Source: Oegoconia quadripuncta
Lineage: Eukaryota; Arthropoda; Insecta; Lepidoptera; Autostichidae
NCBI GenBank assembly: GCA_949316235.1
Contig: OX438754.1
Coordinates: forward strand, 7,363,501-7,427,500
Reading direction: 5' to 3'
DNA: 64,000 nucleotides
Shown: positions 32,582 through 43,704 of the stretch, piece by piece
How positions within the stretch are numbered: position 1 is the first letter of the stretch
Layout: each line of letters starts with the position of its first letter
Translations under genes and position numbers: made by a program
Notes under the pieces: generated by a model
What the model saw: only the letters and a program-made list of their open reading frames with translations
Database searches by the model: none
Told to the model about the DNA's origin: nothing

Positions 32582-32811
32582 ACAACCAGTTGGTGTAGTG
32601 GATAGTGACCCTGTCAGCGAAACCAACGGTTGCGGGTTCGAATCCCGCGAGGGGTAAATGTTTGTGTGATGAATACGAACATTTATTCCCGAGTCATGGA
32701 TGTTTATATAAATATTTATGTATGTTTATCCGTTATCTAGTATCCATGGCACAAGCTTTGCTTAGTTTGGGAACAGATGATTGGTGTAAGTGTCCGAAAT
32801 ATTTATATTTA
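32582..32811 (+). mobile_element. SINE family B, tail type 1, full length
   Basis: 'ttggtgtagtggatagtgacc' and GGTTCGAATCCCGCGAGGGG head, 'atgtttgtgtgatgaatacg', and tail 'ttatccgttatctagtatcc' with 'attggtgtaagtgtccgaaa'. The open frame inside is an artefact. Confidence 0.85.
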
Positions 32812-33106
32812 TGACCTTACACACGCAAGCACACAACAAATACTTACCAACTTATAAATTAGTATATTCAGATGGATGTAACTAACATTTCTTTGTGTAC
32901 ATTCATTTGTCACTCCAAGTACTTATACTTACTTTAGTAACTTATTAGTAATCTGTGCTTATACTTTGTTTTATTACTTCAGGAAAACCTGTAATTGGCT
33001 AAATTAAGGTAAACCAATTGTAATATTGTATTTATAAAACAGCTGTTGGTTTCTAAATAAAATAACAAAATCGTGGAAAAAACTCTTATCTACTTTAATT
33101 AATTAT

Positions 33107-33323
33107 GTTTTTTTGTCCAATTGCACCAATTATTTAATTCCAGACTAGACAAATCTATTACTATAGCTACTAGATAACGAATAAACATACATACAAAAAC
33201 CTCCGGCCACAAGAATAAATGTACGTATTCTTCACACAAACATTTACCCCTAGCGGGATTCCAACCCGCAACTGTTAGTTTCACAGGCAGTTCACGGGTC
33301 TGCCATTATACTAATCGGTTGTC
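33107..33323 (-). mobile_element. SINE family B, tail type 1, inverted
   Basis: The complement of the copy at 32582: 'tacccctagcgggattccaa' (B-box region) and 'agataacgaataaac'. With the copy 300 bases upstream it forms an inverted pair. Confidence 0.8.
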
Positions 33324-34080
33324 TACTACAACTATTAAATCTATCTAAAACAATTAAATAATTATAATGTACAAATAACGCTTATGATATGACGATGTGA
33401 TTTTACTCTAACGTAGTCATGAAAACTGAAACATTAATTCTAAAAACCCCTGCAGAAAAAAAGATATATCGCACCGCACTGAATGAACCGCGGTACAACC
33501 ACATAAATGCAAAACAATGAACGAACAGACTGCAGGAAGAACGAGGTAATTTATCTTCTTTAAACGAGAGGAATTTAGGCAGGTACGTATGTCGTGTAGA
33601 TAAAAAGGAGAATCTAAAAGAGTTTATGGTTAAAAATCCCTGTATACATTTCTGTAATTTAGATTGGTTTTCACAGCAAATAGATTGTTGTGTTGAACAA
33701 GTTTAAAATATTAGTTTCATACAACATATAATGGAATGTAAAAAAATGCGCGACATTTTCTGTATTCTACTAATGTAAGATAATGTGCCGGTCTTTTTAC
33801 ACAGACACATTCTGCCTATTACATACTACCTGCCTATTTGACATTTGCTTGACAATGTGACTATCGAGCAAGGTATTGAGATTTCAATGTCAATCGACAT
33901 TAAATCTGTCACTTGCACACTTATGGCTTATGTGCGTGTGCAAAAGCGACAAACTAGTCTACCGACATTGAAAACTCTAGTGCGCTTTAACGTATGAGAA
34001 AACGTAGGTAATTTTTTTTTAATAACCTATAACTCCATAGGTACCTAATATATTGTCTATATTGTAACTAAATAAAGAAA
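33324..34080. other. No recognised feature
   Basis: AT-rich; nothing recognised. Confidence 0.4.
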
Positions 34081-34340
34081 ATAAGTTTATTTTGACTTTC
34101 TTTTTAGACCGTTACATTTTATCACACACTTCTACCAAACTATAAACAGTTTATGGACAGAAAATATACACACTTGATTTTAACAACATTACAATGTAAA
34201 TGTAACACATTTTTTAAACTTTTGTAAATTTGACAGTATTACGAATGGTAAATGGAACATTACATGCTTTGTTTCATATATTACTATTTACATGCATGAT
34301 TTGTTAAAGTTTTCTACCAAGAACTTTTTTAATTGATCTT
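34080..34340 (-). mobile_element. LINE family G 3' end (second copy)
   Basis: It matches 25.59-25.86 kb ('ccgttacattttatcacaca', 'ttctaccaaactataaacag', 'tactatttacatgcatgat'). Only the last few codons and the 3' UTR are present, and the last codons contain stops. Confidence 0.75.
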
Positions 34341-34720
34341 AAATTATCATGTCGGCACAGTGTAACTATAATTTATAATTTCCTTATGAGACTCGAGTTC
34401 CCACAGACAAACTGCGAAAACGGGTTTGTGGGGCATTGCTTGATTTAAGGCTGTGAGTTATTTAATGATAAAAAATAATAACAGAAAGATGTCTACATAC
34501 CATCTATCCTAATATATTATAGCATTTTACAACAGTTTAGTCATGTCCAATAACAACTTCTTAGTAATTCAATAAGAATTCCAATCCACAGACAATTAGT
34601 TAGTGACCCAAAAAATAAATTATTATCTACCAATAATAATATTACTTATCTAGATATCTACGAGTAATTCAAGTTCGTAGTAATATGAAGCCTTTTTCTA
34701 TCTTATTAGAAGATTGACTG
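34341..34720. other. No recognised feature
   Basis: AT-rich; nothing recognised. Confidence 0.4.
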
Positions 34721-35024
34721 AGTGAACCCCAACTTGATAAGCAGTTGCACAGATCTATTCAAATCCCCGGGAGGGTCGGCATATGCTTCCGGGGTTAGAT
34801 ATTGCTATGAAGACGTCTGCGGCCATCCGCAAACCCAATTTGATGCCTCACGAAATCTGGACAAAATAAATGGAAAGGAATATCCGGCGTATGAACGGCA
34901 ACATGGCTCTTATCAGCCTCCAAACAGTTATAATATTCGGCACGGCTTTCGTTGCCTGTTGTACGTTTTCATGAAATAGCCGCCCCTTGTCTGCACATTT
35001 CAAAGAAATTGCAATTTTTTTTAC

Positions 35025-35171
35025 CTGCTTAGAATAAATTTTGTGTGTGAAAATCGCTTTTAGTTCAGATGCTTGTCCAATAGCACTGATTCGAATAGAC
35101 ACAACAAAAACTAGGCTTATGATGAGTGTAAAAGAATTAGACGAGTATAGAGCCTTCTTTTCAAGAGTCAC
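35025..35171 (-). CDS. Candidate first coding exon of a small secreted protein (weak)
   Basis: A 49-codon minus-strand segment starts with ATG. Residues 13-30 (SFTLIISLVFVVSIRISA) are strongly hydrophobic, and 'IGQASELK' after them would suit signal-peptide cleavage. It ends at an AAGCAG/GTAAAA donor-like site (exon edge 35025), in phase 0. On the same strand the lower flank (34735-34990) is more GC-rich than its surroundings and has open stretches, but the nearest AG acceptor would leave an impossible 34-base intron and I cannot choose a second exon. The frame itself runs past the donor to a stop at 34848. I do not recognise the protein. Confidence 0.2.
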
Positions 35172-35294
35172 TTTACGCTCATACTTAAGTTTTTTAATAA
35201 CACACGTAAATAAAAATCTTTTGTGTTTTACCTGTTTTCATTGTTTAGTTATATCTAAAATATTATCATAAACATGTGCCTTTACTAATTCATC

Positions 35295-35515
35295 GTCATC
35301 AGATCAGCCACAGGATGTCCAATGCTGAATATAGGCCTACCCTATAGACTTCAAAGCAAATTGGCAGTAACATCCCGCGACGTTCATTAGGCCATCCGTC
35401 CACCTTGTGGCGGACTTCGACACAGAGCTTACCGGGGCGTGGTCTCCATTGAAGAAACTTAATGCCCCACCAACCAGCCATCAGATCCTTGAGCTATGTA
35501 CACTGCCACTTTAAC
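35295..35515 (-). pseudogene. RTE-like retrotransposon C-terminal scrap
   Basis: The minus-strand frame reads WWGIKFLQWRPRPGKL and then HKVDGWPNE, resembling the 'WRPR.GKR..GRP..RW.DD' region near the C-terminus of RTE-like endonuclease/RT proteins, followed (in decayed form) by the 'D...W......YV' end: LYSALDIL. Related to 7.56-7.70 kb and 48.74-48.90 kb. Confidence 0.55.
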
Positions 35516-35718
35516 TTACTATTCCGCTGTCTGTCATGACTTTCGTTCATCTCCGGATTTACTCGTTTCTGTTTCCCAATTATAGAGTCTAAATTATAAA
35601 TACTCATTTCCATATATAACTTTTGTGAAAGATTGTTAATTATTGTAAATGATTTTGTGCAATAAATAGTATTTCTATTGTAATTGTAACAATATCAAAT
35701 TGGTAAATACTTGTGGTA

Positions 35719-36037
35719 GCACTCGTGGCGCATTCGCATTCGCAATTCGTTTTGGATTAGCGAAGTTAAGCAATGTCTGGCGCGGTAAGTCCTCGGATGA
35801 GTGACCACTAGTGGCATTTTAATACGAGTGTTTCTTTGATGCAGAGGACACATTAAATAATCATTAAGTCAAGTCGGTGGCCTACTGGGGCGGCTTAACA
35901 TTGTGGCCAGCTGAAAGGCCACTAGTCTGACACAAATACAGTAATAGTATAGTGTATTTGTATATATAGTGTATAATATTTGTATATGTATAGTGCCCGG
36001 TATAGTGGGAACGTGTAAAGCTGTTGATGATGATGTG
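35719..36037 (+). mobile_element. SINE family D (5S rRNA-headed), nearly full length
   Basis: GCGAAGTTAAGCAATGTC, GGCGCGG and TCGGATGAGTGACCACTAG (35754-35810) are the 5S-derived head. The body is complete. The middle of the tail is replaced by an AT-rich 'tatagtgtat' repeat (about 35943-35990), and it ends 'gctgttgatgatgatg'. Confidence 0.8.
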
Positions 36038-36400
36038 GAAATACTGTTATTGGAAATGTAAAAAAATATTTTCATACCTATATACCATACCTATAACTAT
36101 AATAATTAGTTGACAGTTCCAAATATTGTAGTTCTGAACCCTCCAGGGTTAATGAAATTTAGTAAGTATGTACAGAGCGTCGAAATATAATTTTCAACTT
36201 GGTTGGCGGATGCTTTACAAATTTCTTCTTAAACGTAAAAGTTTTGTTATCCAATGTTTTTGTTTCACACTTTGTTTACGAAGCATATTACTTTTCAAGA
36301 CTTTAACAGACGTTCATATAACAAAATGTTTGGAATTTGAGTTGTGTCATAAAATGCACCTTGGTATATGGAATTATTTGCAAACTTCTACTAAATTGGT
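36038..36400. other. No recognised feature
   Basis: AT-rich. A 92-codon frame (36168-36446) is Cys/Leu/Phe-rich but unrecognised. Confidence 0.4.
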
Positions 36401-36418
36401 ATGTAATTGTTATTTTAG

Positions 36419-36661
36419 GACAGCCTTGTGGTTCCGGACAGTCTAGAATACCACCAACCAACCTGTTCCGGTGGGTGTCCTGAAAGGATATTAAGTGACA
36501 GCAGTGTCATTGGTGCGAAGCCCCCAAAAAATCTGCGATCGCCAAGCTGCCAGCTCAGCATATCGATTAGAGCAGTTCTCAAACTTATTTGCCAAGGGAA
36601 AACTAAATACCACGAAGCCCTATATTCATCAAAAACTGGTTTTATATCAATTCTTTGTTAA
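36419..36661 (+). CDS. Candidate terminal exon or unknown relic (weak)
   Basis: A pyrimidine-rich TTGTTATTTTAG acceptor-like site precedes a frame of 80 codons to a stop at 36659-36661. The first ~160 bases are more GC-rich than the flanks. Residues include PTCSGGCPERI and SPSCQLSISIR. The alternative +1 frame (36495-36677) is also open, so the frame choice is not secure. No domain or repeat family recognised. Confidence 0.2.
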   Translation, partial: DSLVVPDSLEYHQPTCSGGCPERILSDSSVIGAKPPKNLRSPSCQLSISIRAVLKLICQGKTKYHEALYSSKTGFISILC

Positions 36662-36677
36662 TAATCACATTACTTAA

Positions 36678-37055
36678 CATTAACATATACATATTCAATA
36701 TTCAAACGCGAATCCAGTCACTCATTAAAAAAAAGTTTTTTTTTATAATAATTCATTTATTGTCAAGTAACAAGGTCCATTAAATCAAATTAAATTGTTA
36801 CATTCCTAATACTTACATTTACTTGTTATAATACGCAAATTATTATCATAATATCATCATTATTATAAATTATTTATTATTGAAATAGCGTTGGAAAATT
36901 GTAATAAAATTATTAATTATTGATGTAATGTAATAAATTGATCTTATTCCTTATATTACCCTTAACCTTAATAACCTTATAGTAGGTACTCCTTTTTCTT
37001 TTAATCTACGGAACGCGTATAGATGACCGATGTGCGTAGTAAAAGTAACTTGTTG
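36678..37055. other. AT-rich spacer
   Basis: Very AT-rich, with A and T runs; nothing recognised. Confidence 0.45.
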
Positions 37056-37215
37056 TTATGATGAATACGAACAATTATTCCCGAGTCATGTCATGTTTAT
37101 ATGTATATAAACGAGCTTTATATATCATTAATAGTAATGTTTATTTATCCTTTATCTAGTATCCATAGCACGGGCTTTGTCTAGTTTGCGACTACATAAT
37201 TCGTGTAATTGTCAA
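37056..37215 (+). repeat. SINE family B, tail type 1, headless
   Basis: 'atgatgaatacgaac', 'attcccgagtcatg', 'ttatcctttatctagtatcc' and 'tcgtgtaattgtc' match SINE B without its tRNA-like head, with an internal AT-rich insertion near 37105-37130. Confidence 0.7.
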
Positions 37216-37591
37216 AAAAAAGAAAGAAATACAAAATATCTTATCCTACTTTTCTTTAGATAATTTATATCAACTCGAGTCTAACAAAAAGATATTGAAT
37301 GAAACACCTGGTTTTTGTTGAGAGCAAGTAAGTGAAATGAAATTCCTGAACCGTGGAAGCGACTGCCAGCACGCCATAATTCCCAGCCAGCAATTGGATT
37401 AAGTCGTGGCTTGAGATCAAATCAATCGAACTGGACTTGGCTGGCGTAGCTAAGAGTGCTTGCGTTGCGCGGATTTGGTAGATGAAATTCGCGACACCTT
37501 TTTTTAGTGTTCCGAAACAAAAATGCCAAAACGGAACACATTGGGAATATTGTTTTTACAATTTTCTTTTGTACAAGCAATGCAATATGGT

Positions 37592-37645
37592 TTTTATTAA
37601 CCGACTTCAAAAAGGAGGAGGTTCTCAATTCGGCCATTTGTAGAT
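37592..37645 (+). repeat. Dispersed repeat M fragment
   Basis: AACCGACTTCAAAAAGGAGG followed by 'aggttctcaattcggcc'. Confidence 0.75.
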
Positions 37646-37824
37646 ATGTATATTTATCGAACAATCCTCATAAAAAAACATATTTTTATTACCTACACAT
37701 ATTTAACTATACATGGTCCACCATTATCTACAAGTATAAAAAAAATTCAATTGTCTACATAAAATTGTTTCTGAGATAAGTGACTGTGACAGACGGATGA
37801 ACACCGAGGTCGTCCCTTTCGGGT

Positions 37825-38160
37825 GATTCCACAAGTGTTCAGTTCCAGTTTGCAGACATTGTGTTGGATATGGAACCATAAAATATATCCTATAACACTC
37901 AGGGAACCAAGAGGAATCTAATGACACCTTGCACTCCGAAATCGGTAAAGCCGTTTAAGCTACAGAAGGTAACATAGAAATCTACATTATATGATTCCAC
38001 AAGTGTTCAGTTCCAGTTTGCAGACACTGTGTTGGATGTATAACCATAAAATATATCCTATAACACTCAGGGAACCAAGAGGAATCTAACGACACCTTGC
38101 ACTCCGAAATCGGTAAAGCCGTTTAAACTACAGAAGGTAACATAGAAATCTACATTATAT
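37825..38160 (+). repeat. 168-bp tandem duplication of repeat N
   Basis: Two adjacent units, 37825-37992 and 37993-38160, are the same length and differ at only a handful of positions. Each runs from GATTCCACAAGTGTTCAG to 'aaatctacattatat'. The inner part ('accataaaatatatccta', 'ccgaaatcggtaaagccg') matches a diverged single copy at 46.43-46.55 kb. Confidence 0.9.
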
Positions 38161-38635
38161 GCTTAACATCGGAACATACATACACCCGAAAAACATTACG
38201 TTCCTTCCTGGGCCAAGCCCGGTAGAAAAAATCCTTTAGAATAATTAATTAAGTATCTTCAATATTCACGTGATTTCACTTCAACCTGGAAAAAACAAGG
38301 TAATGTAGATAGGTGGAATTGCAGCCATTCTGTTACAGGCTTTTTGTGCTACAAAGCTCGCACAACGACACTAATATCCGAGAAAAATTTAATTTAAAAA
38401 ATAACTCGGCAAGTATTCGCGTTACTACAGAACCGCAATGCGTACAGTGCGCACAAGGGAATATATCCAACCATATTACATAGGTATCCGCTTAGTTTAA
38501 TGAAATTCCTCAAAAAGTTATCACAACAAAAACAAATATCGTAAAAGTATACACGTTGGGTCTTTTGAAAAGTTATAAAAGCATAGAGTCAATCTTACTC
38601 TAACTCCTTGCACTCCCTTTGAAGTTTTTTATACA
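38161..38635. other. No recognised feature
   Basis: Nothing recognised. Confidence 0.4.
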
Positions 38636-38850
38636 TGTCGGTGAAACGCGGGCGTGCCAGCCTCTCATGGGTATCGGGAAATTGCGATATTATGTCAAGC
38701 TACTAAAGGCGAATAGAATATCAGAATGACATTAGGATTTAATATAACGAGGTATAATGGTCTGCCACTTATGGAACACGGCTCCGATTACCTTAAATCT
38801 TTAAGGTGGCAATTCCACACCACTTCACCACGCACAAATTATAATATTCA
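38636..38850 (+). repeat. Dispersed repeat O (copy 1)
   Basis: 'gccagcctctcatggg', 'ttatgtcaagctac', 'ggcgaatagaatatcagaat', 'aatggtctgccactt' and 'accacgcacaaat' recur in order at 46.98-47.20 kb. About 210 bases, no coding frame; class unknown. Confidence 0.7.
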
Positions 38851-39150
38851 TGTTTTATGAAGATGGAACCTGAGATGCTTGCTGGTGAAGAATAAATATG
38901 TGTCCTCATGCCATCTAACTTAGCCCTCGCATGCAATCTGTGAGATTCATCCTATCTAGTCTACAATCCCTCATGCTCAAATTCCATGACCAATTTCTTA
39001 TTATTTCTTTCTTTCTGATTAAGTAACGACTCACCGCATTCTTCCAAGCGTGTCGGTGATAGATAATAGGTAAAGTCACTCATGCTTACTATGTGCAGAC
39101 CTAATATTACTGTAAACGTCACCGCGCCATTTTCGGCGACACTCCACCAG

Positions 39151-39280
39151 CCCCCGTAGCATAACAGCGTTTGTCGCGCGTAACGCGACGTGAAAGTGGG
39201 ATAGTTGTGTATTTCGTCCGAATGAATGAACAGGACAAATTTTATCTCGCGCGACATATACGTGTATCGCTCCTGCATGT
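39151..39280 (+). repeat. Dispersed repeat P (copy 2)
   Basis: 'cccccgtagcataacag', 'tttgtcgcgcg', 'gcgacgtgaaagtgggatag' and 'tctcgcgcgacatatacg'. Overlapping minus frames are artefacts. Confidence 0.75.
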
Positions 39281-39375
39281 TCTTTTACTTCTTTTACTAC
39301 GCATACTATGATACTCATACGACCGTCCAAATTACAAACTCCCTCGCTAATTTTAAATCTAAGCTAAGCTTGAAA

Positions 39376-40199
39376 TAAAATGATGTTTAGGCTGGAAGAG
39401 GCTCTATGTATATACGTACGTATATATATACGTCGTATGGCTGATATAATGATGATGAACTAGCCAGGCGAACGACCAACCATAAACCAAATATTTGTAC
39501 TAAGGGTGATGTTTAACTGTTAAAATTCAGATTTTGAGATCCATAAAAAATAAAACCGGCAAAACGCGAGTCAGATTGAGTACTATCAGTTTATTTGGAA
39601 ATGGAACGATTAAAGGTGGAGTCCTAATATTCACGCTCGAATGGTTTTCATTATAGCCTAATATTACCATCCTTATCATGCTCATAAAAACATCTTATAC
39701 CTACTCAGTTGAAGCAAAGTAATCAAATTAATTAGAAAATAACCAATAACTGATGATTTACCTTAATAATGACTCGAAATAAAATTACATTTTGGTTCAT
39801 ATTTTCTCATAACAAGTCAAGGGGGATTAGATATTCGCTCGAGTACATACATTATTATATGGTTTATTATTTATTGGTATTTCAATTTTGATTCAGATTC
39901 ACTCGTTTGCTGTCGTGACCTTACATTTATAGGTACACAAGTTTAATATTACTGCCTTAATAAACAACTTAAAGTGTACATGATACATTTTTATTAAATA
40001 AAAAAATCTAAAGTTAAGACATTGTTTTGTAGGGAAGTTTAGGTTTATACCTTTATAGGTATAAATTTCGTTAAAAATTGTAGTAATATGGTTACAACTG
40101 GGATAATTATGAGTAACTTTACATTAATGTTTCTTCAGTTCTGTAAATTAAATTATGGGAGAAATCATATTTCGGCCAAAAAATGCCATAGTAGACGTA
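39376..40199. other. No recognised feature
   Basis: A TATA/ACGTA-rich stretch at 39410-39435; otherwise nothing recognised. Confidence 0.4.
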
Positions 40200-40378
40200 A
40201 AGACTGGTTACAATATTTTTATGATCAAATCGGGGACGTCTTAAGGAAAGGCAAAGTCAAGAGTACCCTAAACCGACGAACATGTATAAACAACTTTATG
40301 AGAGTGAATGAAGCAAAAGAGGATCAGAGCAAGTGGAAGTCTGTGGGTTTATGGGAAGTCTATGGGAAACAGGCGTGA
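40200..40378 (+). pseudogene. Possible retrotransposon C-terminal scrap
   Basis: The end of an open frame (40088-40378) reads NNFMRVNEAKEDQSKWKS and then VYGKQA. It is similar in style to the extreme C-terminus of some insect endonuclease/RT proteins ('DR..WKS.V....HG..A'). The remaining part is unrecognised. A chance frame is possible. Confidence 0.3.
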
Positions 40379-40752
40379 TATTATTGTATGTACACTATTA
40401 CACTATTATATTCACAGTATCTTTTCGGAGGACAAGCCATATGAGAGGATTTACAAATAAGTCTGATTATCAAAGCATTAAACTAGATATTCCTTCCAGA
40501 ATAATTCCCGTGTAGTATTCCACGCATACATGTATTTGTTTTTGAGTGTTATCGCATAACTCTGACAATTGTAAACTGACTTTGATGATCCTTAACATGA
40601 CACTCACTTGACGCTCACTTTGTCTGATAAAGGAACGCTGAAGTATCTAGATGAGCTGAGATTGAAGATTTTAGACCACAATAGCGGCAAATTGAAGGTT
40701 ACCTTATACTAACTAAAACATTGAATTTTGTAAAGAAAATCTTGTTGATTTT

Positions 40753-41025
40753 TTTTTATGATTAACAGGCTCCCAGTCTGATTAAAGCGTCTGCGTTTGG
40801 CCACAATTTCACCTGATAGAGTGACGATGTGGTCGAGATGAATCACGCAAACTCAGTAGATGCCTATTCACCCTGCTCTTGAAGATCCCAAGGTTGTAGG
40901 ATTCAGAAAAGACTGACGCCTTAGCCTTGGCTGTTCTCATTATGAATAAAGAATCGAATCTCTTAGCTCGAATGTTTGGTATATAAACTACATATGGGTG
41001 GAACCTCTCCAACTTTCTATTACTT
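40753..41025 (+). repeat. Dispersed repeat E, uninterrupted copy
   Basis: 'ttggccacaatttcacctga', 'gtgacgatgtgg', 'ccctgctcttgaagatccca', 'aaagactgacgcc', then 'ccttggctgttctcattatg' and 'cgaatgtttggtatat'. It gives the empty-site arrangement for the LINE-interrupted copy at 43.96-45.40 kb. Confidence 0.75.
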
Positions 41026-41030
41026 TTTAG

Positions 41031-41335
41031 TCATCATCATCAGCCCGTAAACATCCCACTGCAGGGATATAGGTCTCCCTCGTATATGAGGGAGTACGGG
41101 CCCTAGTCCACCACGCTGGCCCAATACGGGTTGGGGACTTCACATGCCTTGGAATTTTTTTTTCTCCGGCATGCAGGTTTCCTCACGATGTTTTCCTTCG
41201 CCGTTTAGGAGCAGTCGGATCAATGTACATAAGCAATTAAATTAAAAAACTCATTGGTACATGACCTGCCTGGGAATCGAACGTGGACCTCCCAAATTGG
41301 GAGACCACGTCTTAACCGCTGAGCCACCGACACTC
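41031..41335 (-). mobile_element. SINE family C, full length
   Basis: The complement carries GTGGCTCAGCGGTTAAGACG, a B-box variant (GTTCGATTCCCAGG), the body, and the tail with 'cgtggtggactagggccc' ending in a GATGAT run. It abuts repeat E. Confidence 0.85.
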
Positions 41336-41704
41336 ATCCTCTGAGCGACTGACGCTACTCTTTATTACATAAGCAAAATTATTTTCGTTGTCAGGATTTA
41401 GTTTTTAAATTTGTATGTTTGCGCCTAACACTGACGCGGTGTTTTTTTTTATTAACACGTTGTTGAGGAAACGTGTAGGTAACAGCTCCACATTATTTAT
41501 TGAACTATAATATTAATACGCCGTCACATCCGTTGGACGGCTGTCGAGGGTTCCATAATGTTGTCGTCTGTAAGAAAGAAATTATCGATGTTGTCATATG
41601 AGAAAATGAAATTGTTATTAGCGATTGTGACAACATTGATATTGTCGGCCTATTATTAAGCTCGTGAATTATTTATGATAAACAATACATAGGTACGAGT
41701 ATAC

Positions 41705-41935
41705 TAGTGGCGTGCACAGAGTATTGTCACGGGGTTGGCAGAATGATAAAATTTACTATTAAAATGAAAAAAAAATACAACTATAAATTAATAACTTACT
41801 CTTATAGCAATGCTCACAACTGTTTAGAATATTTCTGTTCACATCAGTATTAATCAGCTGTGACAATGTATTTCGAGAAAAAATTACAATTTGCTAGAGT
41901 AGGCACTGCCTGTCTGTATGGATGGCACGTCACTG
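41705..41935. mobile_element. Possible MITE with TAGTGGCGTGC-type inverted ends
   Basis: The left end TAGTGGCGTGCA and right end GGCACGTCACTG are inverted relatives over ~11 bases (two mismatches), 231 bases apart, with an AT-rich non-coding interior. CAGTGGCG-like ends are common in hAT elements. No clean 8-bp flank duplication is visible. Confidence 0.5.
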
Positions 41936-42032
41936 GTACACATTTACTTGCCTCCGTTACCCATTTACTCGTTACTATTAGGGAATCGATTTTTAAAGTT
42001 TTTATACTCGCATGAACTCAAATAAAATCCTA

Positions 42033-42150
42033 CAACACTTTATTGCATACCACACATACATCGAACAAAGATAGGACAGAAATTACAATAAACAAAAGGC
42101 GAGCCTACTATGTCTGTAAGAGATTTCTTCCATCAAACCCTCGGAAAGAA
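42033..42150 (-). repeat. Dispersed repeat R (copy)
   Basis: 'cactttattgcatacc', 'aacaaaaggcgagcctac', 'gtaagagatttcttcc' and 'caaaccctc' match 49.04-49.15 kb. I know this block as a common lepidopteran 3'-end repeat. Confidence 0.65.
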
Positions 42151-43462
42151 AAACCAATTGAAATTTTTATTGCAAACAAAGAGCATGACATAATTCGTAA
42201 GATATAGGTATTTTCAATTGTGTTTTATAAATTTGTTGTTAGATCACTTCTCTTTGTAAATTTACCGCGGGTTCGCCTGTGTGTAAGAGAATAAGTATAC
42301 TTACAAATATAGAACAATACATTAACAAAACATCTCTGTTATGGGAACATAATTGACAAAAGATTAAGATATAAAGCAATGGTTTAGCTTATTAAATAGT
42401 AATATAATTTTATCAGTTTAACTCTACAATCGTTCGTAAAATGTGGATGGCGAAGACTATAGTTTCTATATGTATAATTTTCGATCTGTTTTAAGGACAG
42501 TAAACTGAGCTGTCTCGGTGTTCCTTTGTGCCATACCCTGGGCCCGTGGGAACCGGACGCTGACAGGCTGTTCGGTCATTTATCGGGACGCATCGTCGAA
42601 GCATCGAAGACCGGTCGACTGATCTCTTAGCACAAAGGCTGAGGCATTCAACGAAGCAATTTCTAACGCTAGCCTACTCGGGACCGTTGCCCTACCTTTA
42701 TAAATATTTTTATTTTATTTAGATGTCTAAATTCAAACTTAAATCATTTATTGCATTCCTTATGTTTTGTTTTGATGACATTAAGGTGTACTGTATCAAT
42801 AAGGACCCTGTGAAGGCACAGCAACATGAGAGAGTAGCATGCACTAAAATCAATAATTACATAAAATTCTTAATACATTATTTACCAGCTAGACATTTAA
42901 CCGTCATATGTAATTCGCTGTGTATATTGAGGTATTTTCATATGTAAAATAGTTGACAAATGGTTCGTAAACACTTTTAATATTTTTACTTGAAAAACAT
43001 ACGACAACCGGTGTTTACACGAGCACAGTGCCGCCATCTCTCCCTAATTTTTGTTCTACTAATTTTTGTTCGTTGTTTGAAAATAAACTTTCCAAAAAAA
43101 CATTTTTGAGAAGTCTAATTATGGAATCTTATTATTAGAAACTGTCGTGGATAGGCGATAACTGAAATAATATTATTTTTATTTTAATAAATGTTCCAAT
43201 AAGTATTAAATACGAAGGTCAACCAAGAATGTTTGCTACAATTATGGTCCAACATTCGCGGTGTTATGATGTTACACAAAATAAAATATCCTGGTGGTAA
43301 TGTAGAAATATGACGCCTGCTATCGGATTGGATCGGGGCAAATTTCCCTTGAGGTCGGCCAGAATTAATAGTCTGCACTCTAAATTTGTTTGCTTATCTT
43401 CACCATATACTACGCAGTGCTACATTTTTATCAGTATTATTGGAATAGAGTTCGAATTATTG
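42151..43462. other. No recognised gene; one GC-rich patch
   Basis: 42.51-42.70 kb is clearly more GC-rich than its flanks and unrecognised. The plus frame at 42723-42947 has no recognisable product, although its start ('ctaaattcaaacttaaatca') resembles a small repeat also seen at 58.66 kb. Confidence 0.4.
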
Positions 43463-43704
43463 ACGACCTGTTCGGTGTAGTGGTTAAAAGTCTGACTGCT
43501 ATTTCAAAAAGTCAAGGATTCGAATCCCGCTAGGGGCATATGTTTGTAAGATGAATACAGACATGTGTCCCCGAGATGTATTTATTTACAATAAATATAT
43601 ATTTGTGTAATTTATGGATCAACTGGTATTCATAATACAAACCTAGTTGCTGAGTGTGGAACTAGATGGCGCTATGTGTATGTGCAAAAGATATTTATTT
43701 ATTT
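43463..43704 (+). mobile_element. SINE family B, tail type 2, full length
   Basis: 'cctgttcggtgtagtggtta' and GGATTCGAATCCCGCTAGGG head, 'agatgaatacagacatgtg', and tail 'cctagttgctgagtgtggaa' with 'ctagatggcgctatgtgta'. The head is of the type-1 family but the tail differs. Confidence 0.85.
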
